Origin: CAYTID01 sp964437735
GTDB taxonomy: Bacteria > Bacteroidota > Ignavibacteria > UBA10030 > BY39
Direction of reading: 5' to 3'
NCBI GenBank assembly: GCA_964437735.1
Contig: CAYTID010000076.1
Coordinates: 1 to 10,933 of the forward strand
Length of the DNA stretch: 10,933 nucleotides
Shown: positions 1 through 7,541 of the stretch, piece by piece
Layout of the letters: each line of letters starts with the position of its first letter
How positions within the stretch are numbered: the stretch's first letter is position 1
Program-made: the position numbers and the translations under genes
The notes under the pieces: generated by a model
What the model was told of the DNA's origin: nothing
What the model saw: the letters and a program-made list of their open reading frames with translations, nothing else
Database searches by the model: none

Positions 1-410
1 GAGTCGTAAACAAAACGGGGATTGTTTGTTTTTTCAATTAAACCTTTTACTGTCATATCATTCAATCCGAGATTTAAGATTGTATCCATCATTCCGGGCA
101 TCGATGCTCTGGCTCCCGATCTGACAGATACAAGAAGCGGATTTTTCGGATCACCGAATCCGGCTCCCATTTCTTTTTCCATCTTCTTTAGGGCTATCTG
201 AATTTGTGATTTTAGTTCTCTCGGATATTTTTTCTTGTTTTCATAATAATAAGTGCATACTTCCGTCGTGATAGTATATCCCGGAGGTACAGGTATTTTT
301 AAATTTACCATTTCAGCAAGATTAGCCCCTTTACCGCCAAGAAGCGATTTCATTGCAGCTTTTCCTTCTGCTTTTTTCCCACCAAAATAATACACATATT
401 TTTTTGACAT
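1..410 (-). CDS. ppdK: Pyruvate, phosphate dikinase, N-terminal part (cut by window edge)
   Basis: This is the first 136 codons of a protein normally near 880-910 residues; the rest lies beyond position 1. PPDK interconverts pyruvate + ATP + Pi and phosphoenolpyruvate + AMP + PPi in the cytoplasm, linking glycolysis and gluconeogenesis. The visible part is the start of the ATP-grasp nucleotide-binding domain. It shows the early tyrosine-rich MSKKYVYYFGGKKAEG, then LLGGKGANLAEM (about residues 23-34), VPPGYTITTEVC, and the highly conserved SVRSGARASMPGMMDTILNL, followed by GLND and NPRFVYDS. These match PPDK closely and separate it from PEP synthase. The ATG at 410 is preceded by GGAG (minus strand, 421-424) with a 10-nt spacer. 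It lies 17 bp after the lpxK stop and is probably the seventh cistron visible in the leftward operon, although an additional own promoter inside lpxK cannot be excluded. Confidence 0.96.
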   Translation of the reverse strand, partial: MSKKYVYYFGGKKAEGKAAMKSLLGGKGANLAEMVNLKIPVPPGYTITTEVCTYYYENKKKYPRELKSQIQIALKKMEKEMGAGFGDPKNPLLVSVRSGARASMPGMMDTILNLGLNDMTVKGLIEKTNNPRFVYD

Positions 411-427
411 TTTAAATCTACTCCATT

Positions 428-1468
428 TTATGATTGTTGTAATATTTGTTTTGTTAAGTTATCTATCTTATTTAATAATTTTTTCTCATCGGAAATCATT
501 TTGAATTCGATTTCGATGTAATATACGGGAATTTTTTCCAAATGTTTTTTAAATTTCATGAGCCTTATAAAATCCTTCTCGGTGGTTATAATCATTTCTG
601 CACCGGATTTTATCTGTTCTTCTATTAAGAATCTAATATCAGATTTTTCGTAATAATAGTGATCCGGATATCGTTTGAATCCGGCAATCTCAAAGCTTGC
701 ATCGTTCAGTATATTTTTAAATGAATCAGGATTACCAATTCCGCAAAACGCTAAACATTTCTTTCCACTAAGATCGCCGATTTCTTTGCTGTTGCCTGTT
801 TTAATATCAATGATTTTTGAAGTCCTAAATTCGCTATAGACAGACGGAATACTATCGTACAGAAGATAATTGATTTCAGTGACATTATTAGCTCGTGTGA
901 ATATAATAATATCCGCACGTTTCGCTGATTTCAATGGCTCTCTTCGAAAACCTGCAGGCATCATGAATTCTTTGTGCGGCAAACGGGTGGCATCAATTAG
1001 AACGATATCCAAATCTCGGTATATTCTTCTGTGCTGAAATGCATCATCAAGAACTATGATACTGCAATTAAATTTTTTAATAGCAAATTCTGCGGCTCTT
1101 ACCCGATTTTCATCGGCGATAATGATTGTTTTTTGAAATTTTCTTGCGATTTGAAAAAGTTCATCTCCTGCTTCGTCAGGTTGAACTAATATACTTTCAC
1201 CGTCCGAAACAACAACTGTCCCCTTTGTTGTACGTTTGTATCCACGGCTTATTACAGCCACCCGTAATCCTTTTTTCAATAAATAACGTAAGATGAATTC
1301 TACAACAGGTGTTTTGCCCGTCCCGCCGGCGGTTAGATTACCGACAGAAATTACAGGTACACCTGTTTTGCTAATCCTGAAAATTCCGATATCAAAGAAC
1401 AGATTTCTGATAAATATTATTGTTCCGTAAACGATAGAAAGAGGATACAATAATATTTTAAAAATCAT
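428..1468 (-). CDS. lpxK: Tetraacyldisaccharide 4'-kinase (lipid A synthesis)
   Basis: LpxK phosphorylates the 4' position of tetraacyldisaccharide-1-phosphate to give lipid IVA, at the cytoplasmic face of the inner membrane. The 346-residue length is normal. An N-terminal hydrophobic helix (about residues 4-24) fits the family's membrane anchor. It is followed by SVGNLTAGGTGKTP, with the Walker A GGTGKTP at 48-54, then SRGYKR (74-79), GDE (101-103), LDDAFQHRR (140-148) and TTEKDF (295-300), all family hallmarks. Ala143 in DDAFQH, usually Gly in proteobacteria, is what I recall from Bacteroidota LpxK and so supports that lineage; it is not a defect. The start is 7 bp after the lpxB stop and has no strong Shine-Dalgarno sequence, so translational coupling to lpxB is likely. 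The adjacent lpxB makes its direct substrate. Confidence 0.96.
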   Translation of the reverse strand: MIFKILLYPLSIVYGTIIFIRNLFFDIGIFRISKTGVPVISVGNLTAGGTGKTPVVEFILRYLLKKGLRVAVISRGYKRTTKGTVVVSDGESILVQPDEAGDELFQIARKFQKTIIIADENRVRAAEFAIKKFNCSIIVLDDAFQHRRIYRDLDIVLIDATRLPHKEFMMPAGFRREPLKSAKRADIIIFTRANNVTEINYLLYDSIPSVYSEFRTSKIIDIKTGNSKEIGDLSGKKCLAFCGIGNPDSFKNILNDASFEIAGFKRYPDHYYYEKSDIRFLIEEQIKSGAEMIITTEKDFIRLMKFKKHLEKIPVYYIEIEFKMISDEKKLLNKIDNLTKQILQQS

Positions 1469-1475
1469 GGTAAAA

Positions 1476-2600
1476 CTATTTTTTTATAAGTTTTATAATT
1501 CCATCAGCGACACGTTCGGCAGCCCCTTTAGAACCGAGCTTTTCTCTAATTTTTAGCAACTCTTTTTGTGTTTCTGATTTTATTTTTTCGTTTTCCAGAT
1601 ATTTTTTAATTTCTCTGTAAATATTTTTTGCAGTAAAATTATTTTGTATCAATTCAGGAATAACCTTTTTACCGGCAACAATATTCACAAGACCGATGTT
1701 TTTAATTTTTACTAAAAGTCTTCCGACAAAATAGGTCAGCCAGGAAGTTTTATAAACAATTACCATCGGTGTCTGATAATATGCGGTTTCCAGCGTTGCC
1801 GTTCCTGAAGTAACAATTGCTGCATCGCAATTTTTCATCAGATCATACGTAGCGTTATACATCAATTTAAAATTTGATTTTTCATTAAGAAACGATCTAA
1901 TAAAATCACCCTCAAAAACCGATGCGACACCCACCGCAATTTGAGCATTCTTTTCTTCTGAGAGCATTTTTGCCGCATTCAACATTACCGGAAATATTTC
2001 GAGTAATTCCTGCTTTCTGCTTCCGGGGAACAGTCCGACAATTGGTTCCGCTTTGTCAAAATCGTACCGTTTACAAAAATCTGCTTTCGGTAATGGTTCA
2101 TCGAGCACATCGAGCAGCGGATGGCCTACAAATTCAACATCGATACCTGCTTTTTTGTAAATATCTTCCTCAAACGAAAAAACAACGAAAACCTTATCGA
2201 CATATTTTTTAATTTTCTTTATCCTGCCTGCGTGCCATGCCCACAGCTGTGGTGCAATATAATAGAATATTTTAATACCCAGTTGATGAGCTTTTTCCGC
2301 AAATCTCAAATTAAAACCCGGATAATCAATCAATAAAATTGCATCCGGTTTCTTATGCTTAACTACTGTTTCGAGTGTTTTAGTAACAGAACGAATTGTC
2401 GGAAGTTTTTTAATCACTTCCCATAAGCCCATTACCGATAATTCATTGATGTGGTAAACCAGATTCATACCGGCATTTTGCATTTTATCGCCACCGATAC
2501 CGAAGATATCAATTCCTTTATGTTTTTTATTTAATTCTTTTATGACACCCGCACCGTGAAGGTCGCCCGAAGCTTCTCCGGCAATAACCAAAAGCCTCAT
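1476..2600 (-). CDS. lpxB: Lipid-A-disaccharide synthase
   Basis: LpxB, a GT19 glycosyltransferase, condenses UDP-2,3-diacylglucosamine with lipid X to give the tetraacyldisaccharide-1-phosphate used by LpxK; it is a peripheral inner-membrane enzyme. From the chosen start the protein has 374 residues (E. coli about 382). Visible motifs are GEASGD (8-13), GIGGDKM, PQLWAWHAGR, GHPLLD (159-164), FPGSRKQE (191-198), SGTATLE (265-271), the MVIVYK segment, and the terminal IGLVNIVAGKKVIPEL block, in family order. I start at the ATG at 2600 because MRLLVIAGEASGD is the family's usual N-terminus and a GGAGG sits 9 nt upstream. A start at 2621 would add seven residues (MVWRLIL) and overlap the preceding gene. 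With the 2600 start the gap to the upstream methyltransferase-like gene is 5 bp. Confidence 0.96.
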   Translation of the reverse strand: MRLLVIAGEASGDLHGAGVIKELNKKHKGIDIFGIGGDKMQNAGMNLVYHINELSVMGLWEVIKKLPTIRSVTKTLETVVKHKKPDAILLIDYPGFNLRFAEKAHQLGIKIFYYIAPQLWAWHAGRIKKIKKYVDKVFVVFSFEEDIYKKAGIDVEFVGHPLLDVLDEPLPKADFCKRYDFDKAEPIVGLFPGSRKQELLEIFPVMLNAAKMLSEEKNAQIAVGVASVFEGDFIRSFLNEKSNFKLMYNATYDLMKNCDAAIVTSGTATLETAYYQTPMVIVYKTSWLTYFVGRLLVKIKNIGLVNIVAGKKVIPELIQNNFTAKNIYREIKKYLENEKIKSETQKELLKIREKLGSKGAAERVADGIIKLIKK

Positions 2601-2605
2601 CAATA

Positions 2606-3235
2606 TCAACCTCCAAACCAATTACTGTTATCGCTTAGCATCTTAATGTCAAAGAACTTTCTCATAATCCACAAAACCACAATTATAAACATTACGATCA
2701 ATATCGCGTGAAAAGTACGCCGCTCTGATTTTATCCCTTTTTTCCAATCTAATGTCGGCTGATTTTCATCACTTTGCCGATATTTTGAAAAAGTCGGGAA
2801 AAACCTCGGAACAACTTTTGTATAGCGCTGGTACTCTGCACCGTACGTTTTAGTTAAATATTCTTCTTCTAAGTTGATGATCATTGAATACTGGAAAATA
2901 AAATACGACAGCATAATTATGGGAAGAAGCGGAAACGCCGCCCAAGACATAACTGCAACGCCGGTATAAATAATAATATTTCCCAGATAGAGAGGATTTC
3001 GGACGTAAGCAAATGGTCCGGATGTTACTAGATTCGAAGAGCCGACACAGGAAGTTGTTCGGGTTTCGCTTCCCGCTAACGACACACCCCAAAGACGTAT
3101 GAACTCACCGACGAGTACGACTACCCACCCGCCTCCGATACTGTATAATGTTGGTTTCGCGCAAAGTATCATAACAATAATAAAAGGAATCGGGGCATAA
3201 CTACGATATTTGAATAGTATTTTTCTTAGGTCCAT
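2606..3235 (-). CDS. Membrane methyltransferase of the isoprenylcysteine carboxyl / phospholipid methyltransferase type
   Basis: This is a 209-residue integral membrane protein. Hydrophobic stretches lie near 14-31, 34-53, 86-120 and 170-190. The family core is clear: TSGPFAYVRNPLYLGN (71-86), an acidic LEEEYL (122-127), then YGAEYQRY (131-138) and VPRFFP (142-147). In ICMT/PEMT-like enzymes this C-terminal region binds S-adenosylmethionine. The substrate cannot be read from sequence; bacterial members with this signature are mostly uncharacterised, and prenyl-cysteine substrates are not expected in bacteria. After the core there is a charged linker and one more membrane helix. An upstream ATG at 3313 would add 26 residues overlapping the phosphatase gene; I prefer 3235 because MDLRKILFKYR begins just 7 bp after that gene's stop. 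The position directly before lpxB suggests, but does not prove, a lipid or envelope role. Confidence 0.85.
   Translation of the reverse strand: MDLRKILFKYRSYAPIPFIIVMILCAKPTLYSIGGGWVVVLVGEFIRLWGVSLAGSETRTTSCVGSSNLVTSGPFAYVRNPLYLGNIIIYTGVAVMSWAAFPLLPIIMLSYFIFQYSMIINLEEEYLTKTYGAEYQRYTKVVPRFFPTFSKYRQSDENQPTLDWKKGIKSERRTFHAILIVMFIIVVLWIMRKFFDIKMLSDNSNWFGG
2610..2614 (-). promoter_or_regulatory. Shine-Dalgarno sequence of lpxB
   Basis: The minus strand reads GGAGG here, 9 nt before the ATG at 2600. It lies inside the last codons of the upstream methyltransferase-like gene (its C-terminal Phe-Gly-Gly and stop). This decides the lpxB start in favour of 2600 over 2621, and suggests that ribosomes finishing the upstream gene expose or occupy the lpxB initiation site. 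Confidence 0.75.
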
Positions 3236-3242
3236 TTTTAAT

Positions 3243-3977
3243 TTATCCTGTTGAAAATATTTCTTTTCTGTTAAATTCCGCTTGTTGGCGTTTGCGGATG
3301 TTTTTCCGTGCAAGGATTTCGTTCATTTTATTTACTACGTCATTAAAATTTTTGTACAGGAAATATGTAATATTTTCTTTTTGGCAGAATGCCTGTAATT
3401 CACCCCGGGCAAAAACAATATCAGCATACCTAACCGGACATATATCCGAATAGCCATCTCCGATATATATGATAATATCTGCATCCGCCGAAAGTGTTAA
3501 AATTTTATTACGCTTGCAAAAGCCGCATCTGTCGCATTCATCATCAGTAAATGGAAAATCAATTTTTAATCTTACGCCATTATCGGCAGGATCTAATTCA
3601 AGTTTATTTGAAAAAAAATCCAAATAGCTGAGGCCGTATCTATTTAGTATTTTTTTTATATAATAATCCAATCCGTCGCTAACGATGTAATATTTAATAT
3701 CTCTTTCCGAGGTTTTATTAGTTTCACAGTATTCCAAAAAATCCGGGAAAGTTGAATCAATTTCTTGTTCATCTATAAATTTATCCAATTCCGGTTTTAA
3801 AACAGTATTGCAGGCATTAGCTTCATTGGTGAAACACTCATACGCACTTATTTTACCATTCCTGAAATCATTGACTGTTAGTTTGCAGATTTCGCCGCCA
3901 AATTTTTCGAATAAATTATTGCCGACGTCTTCTTTTGTTATCGTTCCGTCGAAATCGATGAAAATTCTAATCATCAT
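3243..3977 (-). CDS. HAD-IB family phosphatase, MtnX/PHOSPHO-like
   Basis: This is a 244-residue cytoplasmic-looking HAD hydrolase with no signal peptide. Motif I is DFDGTI (8-13), with nucleophile Asp8 and acid/base Asp10. Motif II is the Ser in YIVSDG (Ser100). Lys155 or Lys158 may supply motif III, and motif IV is IGDGYSD (172-178). The segment CDRCGFCK, with Cys148, Cys151 and Cys154 just before the motif III region, resembles the cysteine-rich stretch of the MtnX (methionine salvage) and PHOSPHO1/2 (phosphocholine/phosphoethanolamine) phosphatases. No other methionine-salvage gene is in the window, so mtnX is not assigned. The start ATG overlaps the smc stop by 4 bp (ATGA), implying translational coupling; a second ATG follows at 3974. 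A small phosphoester is the likely substrate, identity unknown. Phosphoserine phosphatase is the main alternative. Confidence 0.85.
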   Translation of the reverse strand: MMIRIFIDFDGTITKEDVGNNLFEKFGGEICKLTVNDFRNGKISAYECFTNEANACNTVLKPELDKFIDEQEIDSTFPDFLEYCETNKTSERDIKYYIVSDGLDYYIKKILNRYGLSYLDFFSNKLELDPADNGVRLKIDFPFTDDECDRCGFCKRNKILTLSADADIIIYIGDGYSDICPVRYADIVFARGELQAFCQKENITYFLYKNFNDVVNKMNEILARKNIRKRQQAEFNRKEIFSTG

Positions 3978-6900
3978 GCACCACTTGCAATTGACGCAGC
4001 GGCAACACGGGATTCCTCATTAAAACGAACAGTAACTATCTTTGAAACTCCTTCTTCCTCCATAGTTACACCATATAAAGCGTTTGCCGATTCCATGGTC
4101 CGTTTATTATGAGTTACAACTATAAACTGTGTGTTGTCAGAGAAAGTTTTAATAATTCGCGTGTATCTATCGATGTTTGAATCATCAAGAGGCGCATCGA
4201 CTTCATCGAGAATACAGAAGGGACTTGGTTTTACAAGATAAATTGCGAACAATAAAGCAATTGCAGTCAGTGTTTTTTCCCCGCCGGAGAGCAAATCAAT
4301 TGAAGTAGGTCGTTTGCCCCTTGGTTTGGCGATTATTTCAATTCCTGCCTCCAGAGGGTCTTCTCCCTCTTCGAGTCTTAAATCGCACTCATCACCTTGA
4401 TCGAATAAACTTTTGAAAGTTTTTATAAAATTTTCCCTGATAAGAGTAAATGTATCTAAAAACTTCTTTTGTGCAGTATTGTTTATTTCTTCGATCGTAT
4501 CGAGCAATGTTCGTTCGGCTTCGAGGAGATCATCACGCTGCTGAGTCAGGAAATTCAGTCTCTCACTTTCTGTATTATACTCATCAAACGCGGCAAAATT
4601 GATGGCTCCTAACATGCGAATTCGTTCCTTCATCTGACGAACTTCCTCACGCTTAGCCGCAAAATCAACCCACTCGTCTTCGGGATATACTTTAATTTCA
4701 ATTTCTAAATCAAATTCATTCCTGGCGCGTTCTTTTAAATGAGCAATATTCTGACTGATCTCAGATATTTTCATTTTTACTTCATGAAGAATTTCTGTTT
4801 TATCATCATGAATTCGACGGTCATCTTTAATTTTTAATTCTACTTTATGGATCGCTTCACGTTTTTCATTGTATTCAATATCGATAGTCTTTTTGCCGGC
4901 TTCGATTTCTTTCAATTCAATATGTATTATACTCAGATTGGAATTTGCTTCTTCAAAATCCGATGCAATCTGAATCAGTTTTTGTTTTAACTCAAGTATC
5001 TCTGAATTCCTCCGTTCAATTGTAGAAACAATGTATTTTATCGCCTTGGTGTCTCTTTCTAATTCTGCTTCTGCATTTTTCATTTCTCCCTGCAAAGTAA
5101 CCAGACGGATTTCAGATTCGTTTACAACTTTCGACAACTCTTTGTGTTGTTTGTCAAAAATGTTTATTTCAGTGCTCAACATTTCTGAATCTTTTTCGTA
5201 TTCAGATTTTTTTAATTCAAGTTGTTCAATTTCAGGAATTAAAACCTGTAGGCTTTTTTTCAACTCATCAATATCGGTCGAACAGATTTCTATTTCATTC
5301 TTAAGTCTTTCCGAAAAATCATTCGCTCTTTTTTTCTCAAATTCAATCTGCGCAATTTGCATTTCCACAGAAGCCATCTGTTTTTCGAAACTTTTTACCT
5401 CATCGGTAAGTTTTTTTATATCTAACTCAGACAACTCGTTTGATTTATTTTGTAATCCGGTCCGTATTAATTCAATTTTCTCATGAATTTTTGTTTTTTC
5501 GGATTCCAGTTCGGCTACCTGCTCAGCCTTTCCAATCAGACCACCTTCACCGCTGCGAAAACTCCCGCCCCTGTATATTCCGCTTGTTGATTTAATATTT
5601 CCGTCAAACGATATTTCCTTTACCCCGGCTAACGATGCTTGTTTATCAATTTTGTCAATGAGAACTACATCGGCAAGCAGGAAATTTATCAGCGGTCGAT
5701 AGATTTGTTTGACTTTTACAACATCTGCAGCCCAGGTTACAGAACTTTTCTTTGTTGCGGCTGATTTAATTATTTCAGGAACTCTGTCTAAACATACAAA
5801 CACAGCCCGTCCCTTTTTTTCCTTTTCTAAAATGTTAATCGCTTCCAGGGCATGTTCTTTTTTTTCAACAACAATGTAATTGATTGCCTCGCCTAGCGCT
5901 GCCTCGATTGCAGGTCTGAATTTTTCATCAGTGTTAACAATATCGCCAACTGTTACAAACTTTTTTGACTTAAGTGTAGGTTCAGTTATTAAATACTTTA
6001 CACCTTCTTGTTGACCGTCTTGTCTTTCAATTAATCCTGTAAGAAAATCAATTTTTGCTGTTATTTTGTGAATTTCATTTTTTAAAGATAATTCATCCTG
6101 CTGAAGCTGCGCAATTTCTGATTTATACTTCTTTACCAATTCCTCGGTATTAAAAAGTTCCATTTCTGAGTGCAAAAATTGGCGTCGCAATTCTTTGTCA
6201 CGTACTGTTAACTCAGTAACCTTGATCGAATTTTTATTTATTTCGTTTTCATAGTGCTCGAGGTCTTCTTTATCGCGGTCAATTATCCGGAATAAATTTT
6301 CAATTTTCCCTTCTATGCCCCCCTTTTCACCGTTTTTCTGAACAACGTTTTGCAGAATGGAAATAATCTCGTCGTTCAATTTTGCTAATTCTGTCTTTTT
6401 ACCAATCAATATATTTACAAAATTTAGGAGGTCGCCGTTCTTTTGATTATAATCCGCAGTTATTGCCCCGATTTCTTCATCAAATTTTTTAATTTTTTCC
6501 TGAATCTCAATTTTCTTAATCCCCAGTCGTTCTTTTTGAGCATCTGATTCAACTATTTCCTTTTCAAACCTTTCGATGGTCGAAATATTTGAATTTTTCT
6601 TTTCATTCCCGATAATTATTGTTTCATCAAGTTTGTGTTTCCTGGAAACAACATCAGCAAGTTCTTTTTGAAACTCTATCAATTTTTTTTCTACTTCACT
6701 TATCTCAGCCCGCATTTTATCCAGATGGGTTTCTTGGGCGCTCAGCTCTTCATCCACCGTAATTTTTTCCAGGTTTACATTATCATATTTTTCCTGCAAA
6801 GGAATCAGCTTGCCGTGGAGATAAGCATATTCGTGTTCGAGTAGATCAATTTCGAGTGATTTAAGATTTTTAGATAATTCATTGTATTGTTCAGCCCTCT

Positions 6901-7528
6901 TCGACTGTCTTTCAAGGGCGTTAACGGTTTTTTGAACTTCCTTAACAATATCGTTAACACGCACAAGGTCTTGCTGAACATTTTGCAATTTATTATATGC
7001 GGCTTTTCTTCTGTGTTTATATTTTGTAACGCCTGCAGCTTCTTCGAATAACCTTCTTCTCTCATCTGTTTTATCGCTCAATATGGTCTCAACCATCTTC
7101 AGCTCGATAACAGAGTAAGCATCAGCCCCCATTCCGGTATCCATGAACAAATCGAGGATATCCCTTAATCTGCAAGGCACACGGTTTAATAAATATTCAC
7201 TTTCTCCGGAACGGTAAACACGGCGCGAAACTGTTACCTGGGAATATTCAGTCGGCAATATTCCTTTCGTATTTTCGATAATCAAAGATACTTCTGCCAT
7301 ACTTAACGGTTTGCGGTTTTTGGTACCGTTAAAAATCACATCTTCCATTTTATCAGAACGGAGTGTACTGTAACGCTGCTCGCCAAGCGCCCAGCGAATA
7401 GCATCGACAATATTGGTTTTTCCACAACCGTTCGGTCCAACGATTGCTGTAATTCCGGAATCGAATGATAAGTTGACATTCTGTGCAAACGATTTAAAAC
7501 CAAATATTTCTATTTTTGATAAATACAT
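3974..7528 (-). CDS. smc: Chromosome segregation / condensin protein SMC
   Basis: This is a full-length SMC of 1184 residues, the usual size. SMC dimers, with ScpA and ScpB (not in this window), form the bacterial condensin that extrudes and organises chromosomal DNA. The N-terminal head has Walker A GPNGCGKT (31-38) followed by the typical NIVDAIRWALGEQ. A first long coiled coil runs from about 170 to 505. The hinge covers about 510-655 and includes TVGDIV near 526-531 and the GGSFRSGEGGLIG end. A returning coil runs to about 1010. The C-terminal head holds the ABC signature LSGGEK (1080-1085), Walker B CILDE with catalytic Glu1109, and the D-loop. The ATG at 7528 follows the GH2 stop by 13 bp with no Shine-Dalgarno match, so expression is probably coupled. 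It is intact, with no frame break seen. Confidence 0.97.
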   Translation of the reverse strand: MYLSKIEIFGFKSFAQNVNLSFDSGITAIVGPNGCGKTNIVDAIRWALGEQRYSTLRSDKMEDVIFNGTKNRKPLSMAEVSLIIENTKGILPTEYSQVTVSRRVYRSGESEYLLNRVPCRLRDILDLFMDTGMGADAYSVIELKMVETILSDKTDERRRLFEEAAGVTKYKHRRKAAYNKLQNVQQDLVRVNDIVKEVQKTVNALERQSKRAEQYNELSKNLKSLEIDLLEHEYAYLHGKLIPLQEKYDNVNLEKITVDEELSAQETHLDKMRAEISEVEKKLIEFQKELADVVSRKHKLDETIIIGNEKKNSNISTIERFEKEIVESDAQKERLGIKKIEIQEKIKKFDEEIGAITADYNQKNGDLLNFVNILIGKKTELAKLNDEIISILQNVVQKNGEKGGIEGKIENLFRIIDRDKEDLEHYENEINKNSIKVTELTVRDKELRRQFLHSEMELFNTEELVKKYKSEIAQLQQDELSLKNEIHKITAKIDFLTGLIERQDGQQEGVKYLITEPTLKSKKFVTVGDIVNTDEKFRPAIEAALGEAINYIVVEKKEHALEAINILEKEKKGRAVFVCLDRVPEIIKSAATKKSSVTWAADVVKVKQIYRPLINFLLADVVLIDKIDKQASLAGVKEISFDGNIKSTSGIYRGGSFRSGEGGLIGKAEQVAELESEKTKIHEKIELIRTGLQNKSNELSELDIKKLTDEVKSFEKQMASVEMQIAQIEFEKKRANDFSERLKNEIEICSTDIDELKKSLQVLIPEIEQLELKKSEYEKDSEMLSTEINIFDKQHKELSKVVNESEIRLVTLQGEMKNAEAELERDTKAIKYIVSTIERRNSEILELKQKLIQIASDFEEANSNLSIIHIELKEIEAGKKTIDIEYNEKREAIHKVELKIKDDRRIHDDKTEILHEVKMKISEISQNIAHLKERARNEFDLEIEIKVYPEDEWVDFAAKREEVRQMKERIRMLGAINFAAFDEYNTESERLNFLTQQRDDLLEAERTLLDTIEEINNTAQKKFLDTFTLIRENFIKTFKSLFDQGDECDLRLEEGEDPLEAGIEIIAKPRGKRPTSIDLLSGGEKTLTAIALLFAIYLVKPSPFCILDEVDAPLDDSNIDRYTRIIKTFSDNTQFIVVTHNKRTMESANALYGVTMEEEGVSKIVTVRFNEESRVAAASIASGA

Positions 7529-7541
7529 TTAAATGGTGATT

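Noticed and set aside
1037..1051. Gly-to-Ala change in the LpxK DDGFQH motif as a possible loss of function
   Set aside because: DDAFQH is, to my knowledge, the normal form in Bacteroidota-type LpxK, and all other motifs are intact.
1922..2336. Two overlapping plus-strand open frames (96 and 71 codons)
   Set aside because: They are antisense to lpxB, whose motifs are unambiguous; no ribosome site or family resemblance.
5031..5486. Open frame of 151 codons on the plus strand, rich in Ser and Phe
   Set aside because: It lies antisense to the smc coiled coil; its Ser/Phe-rich composition is the mirror of Lys/Glu-rich codons, and it has no recognisable domain.
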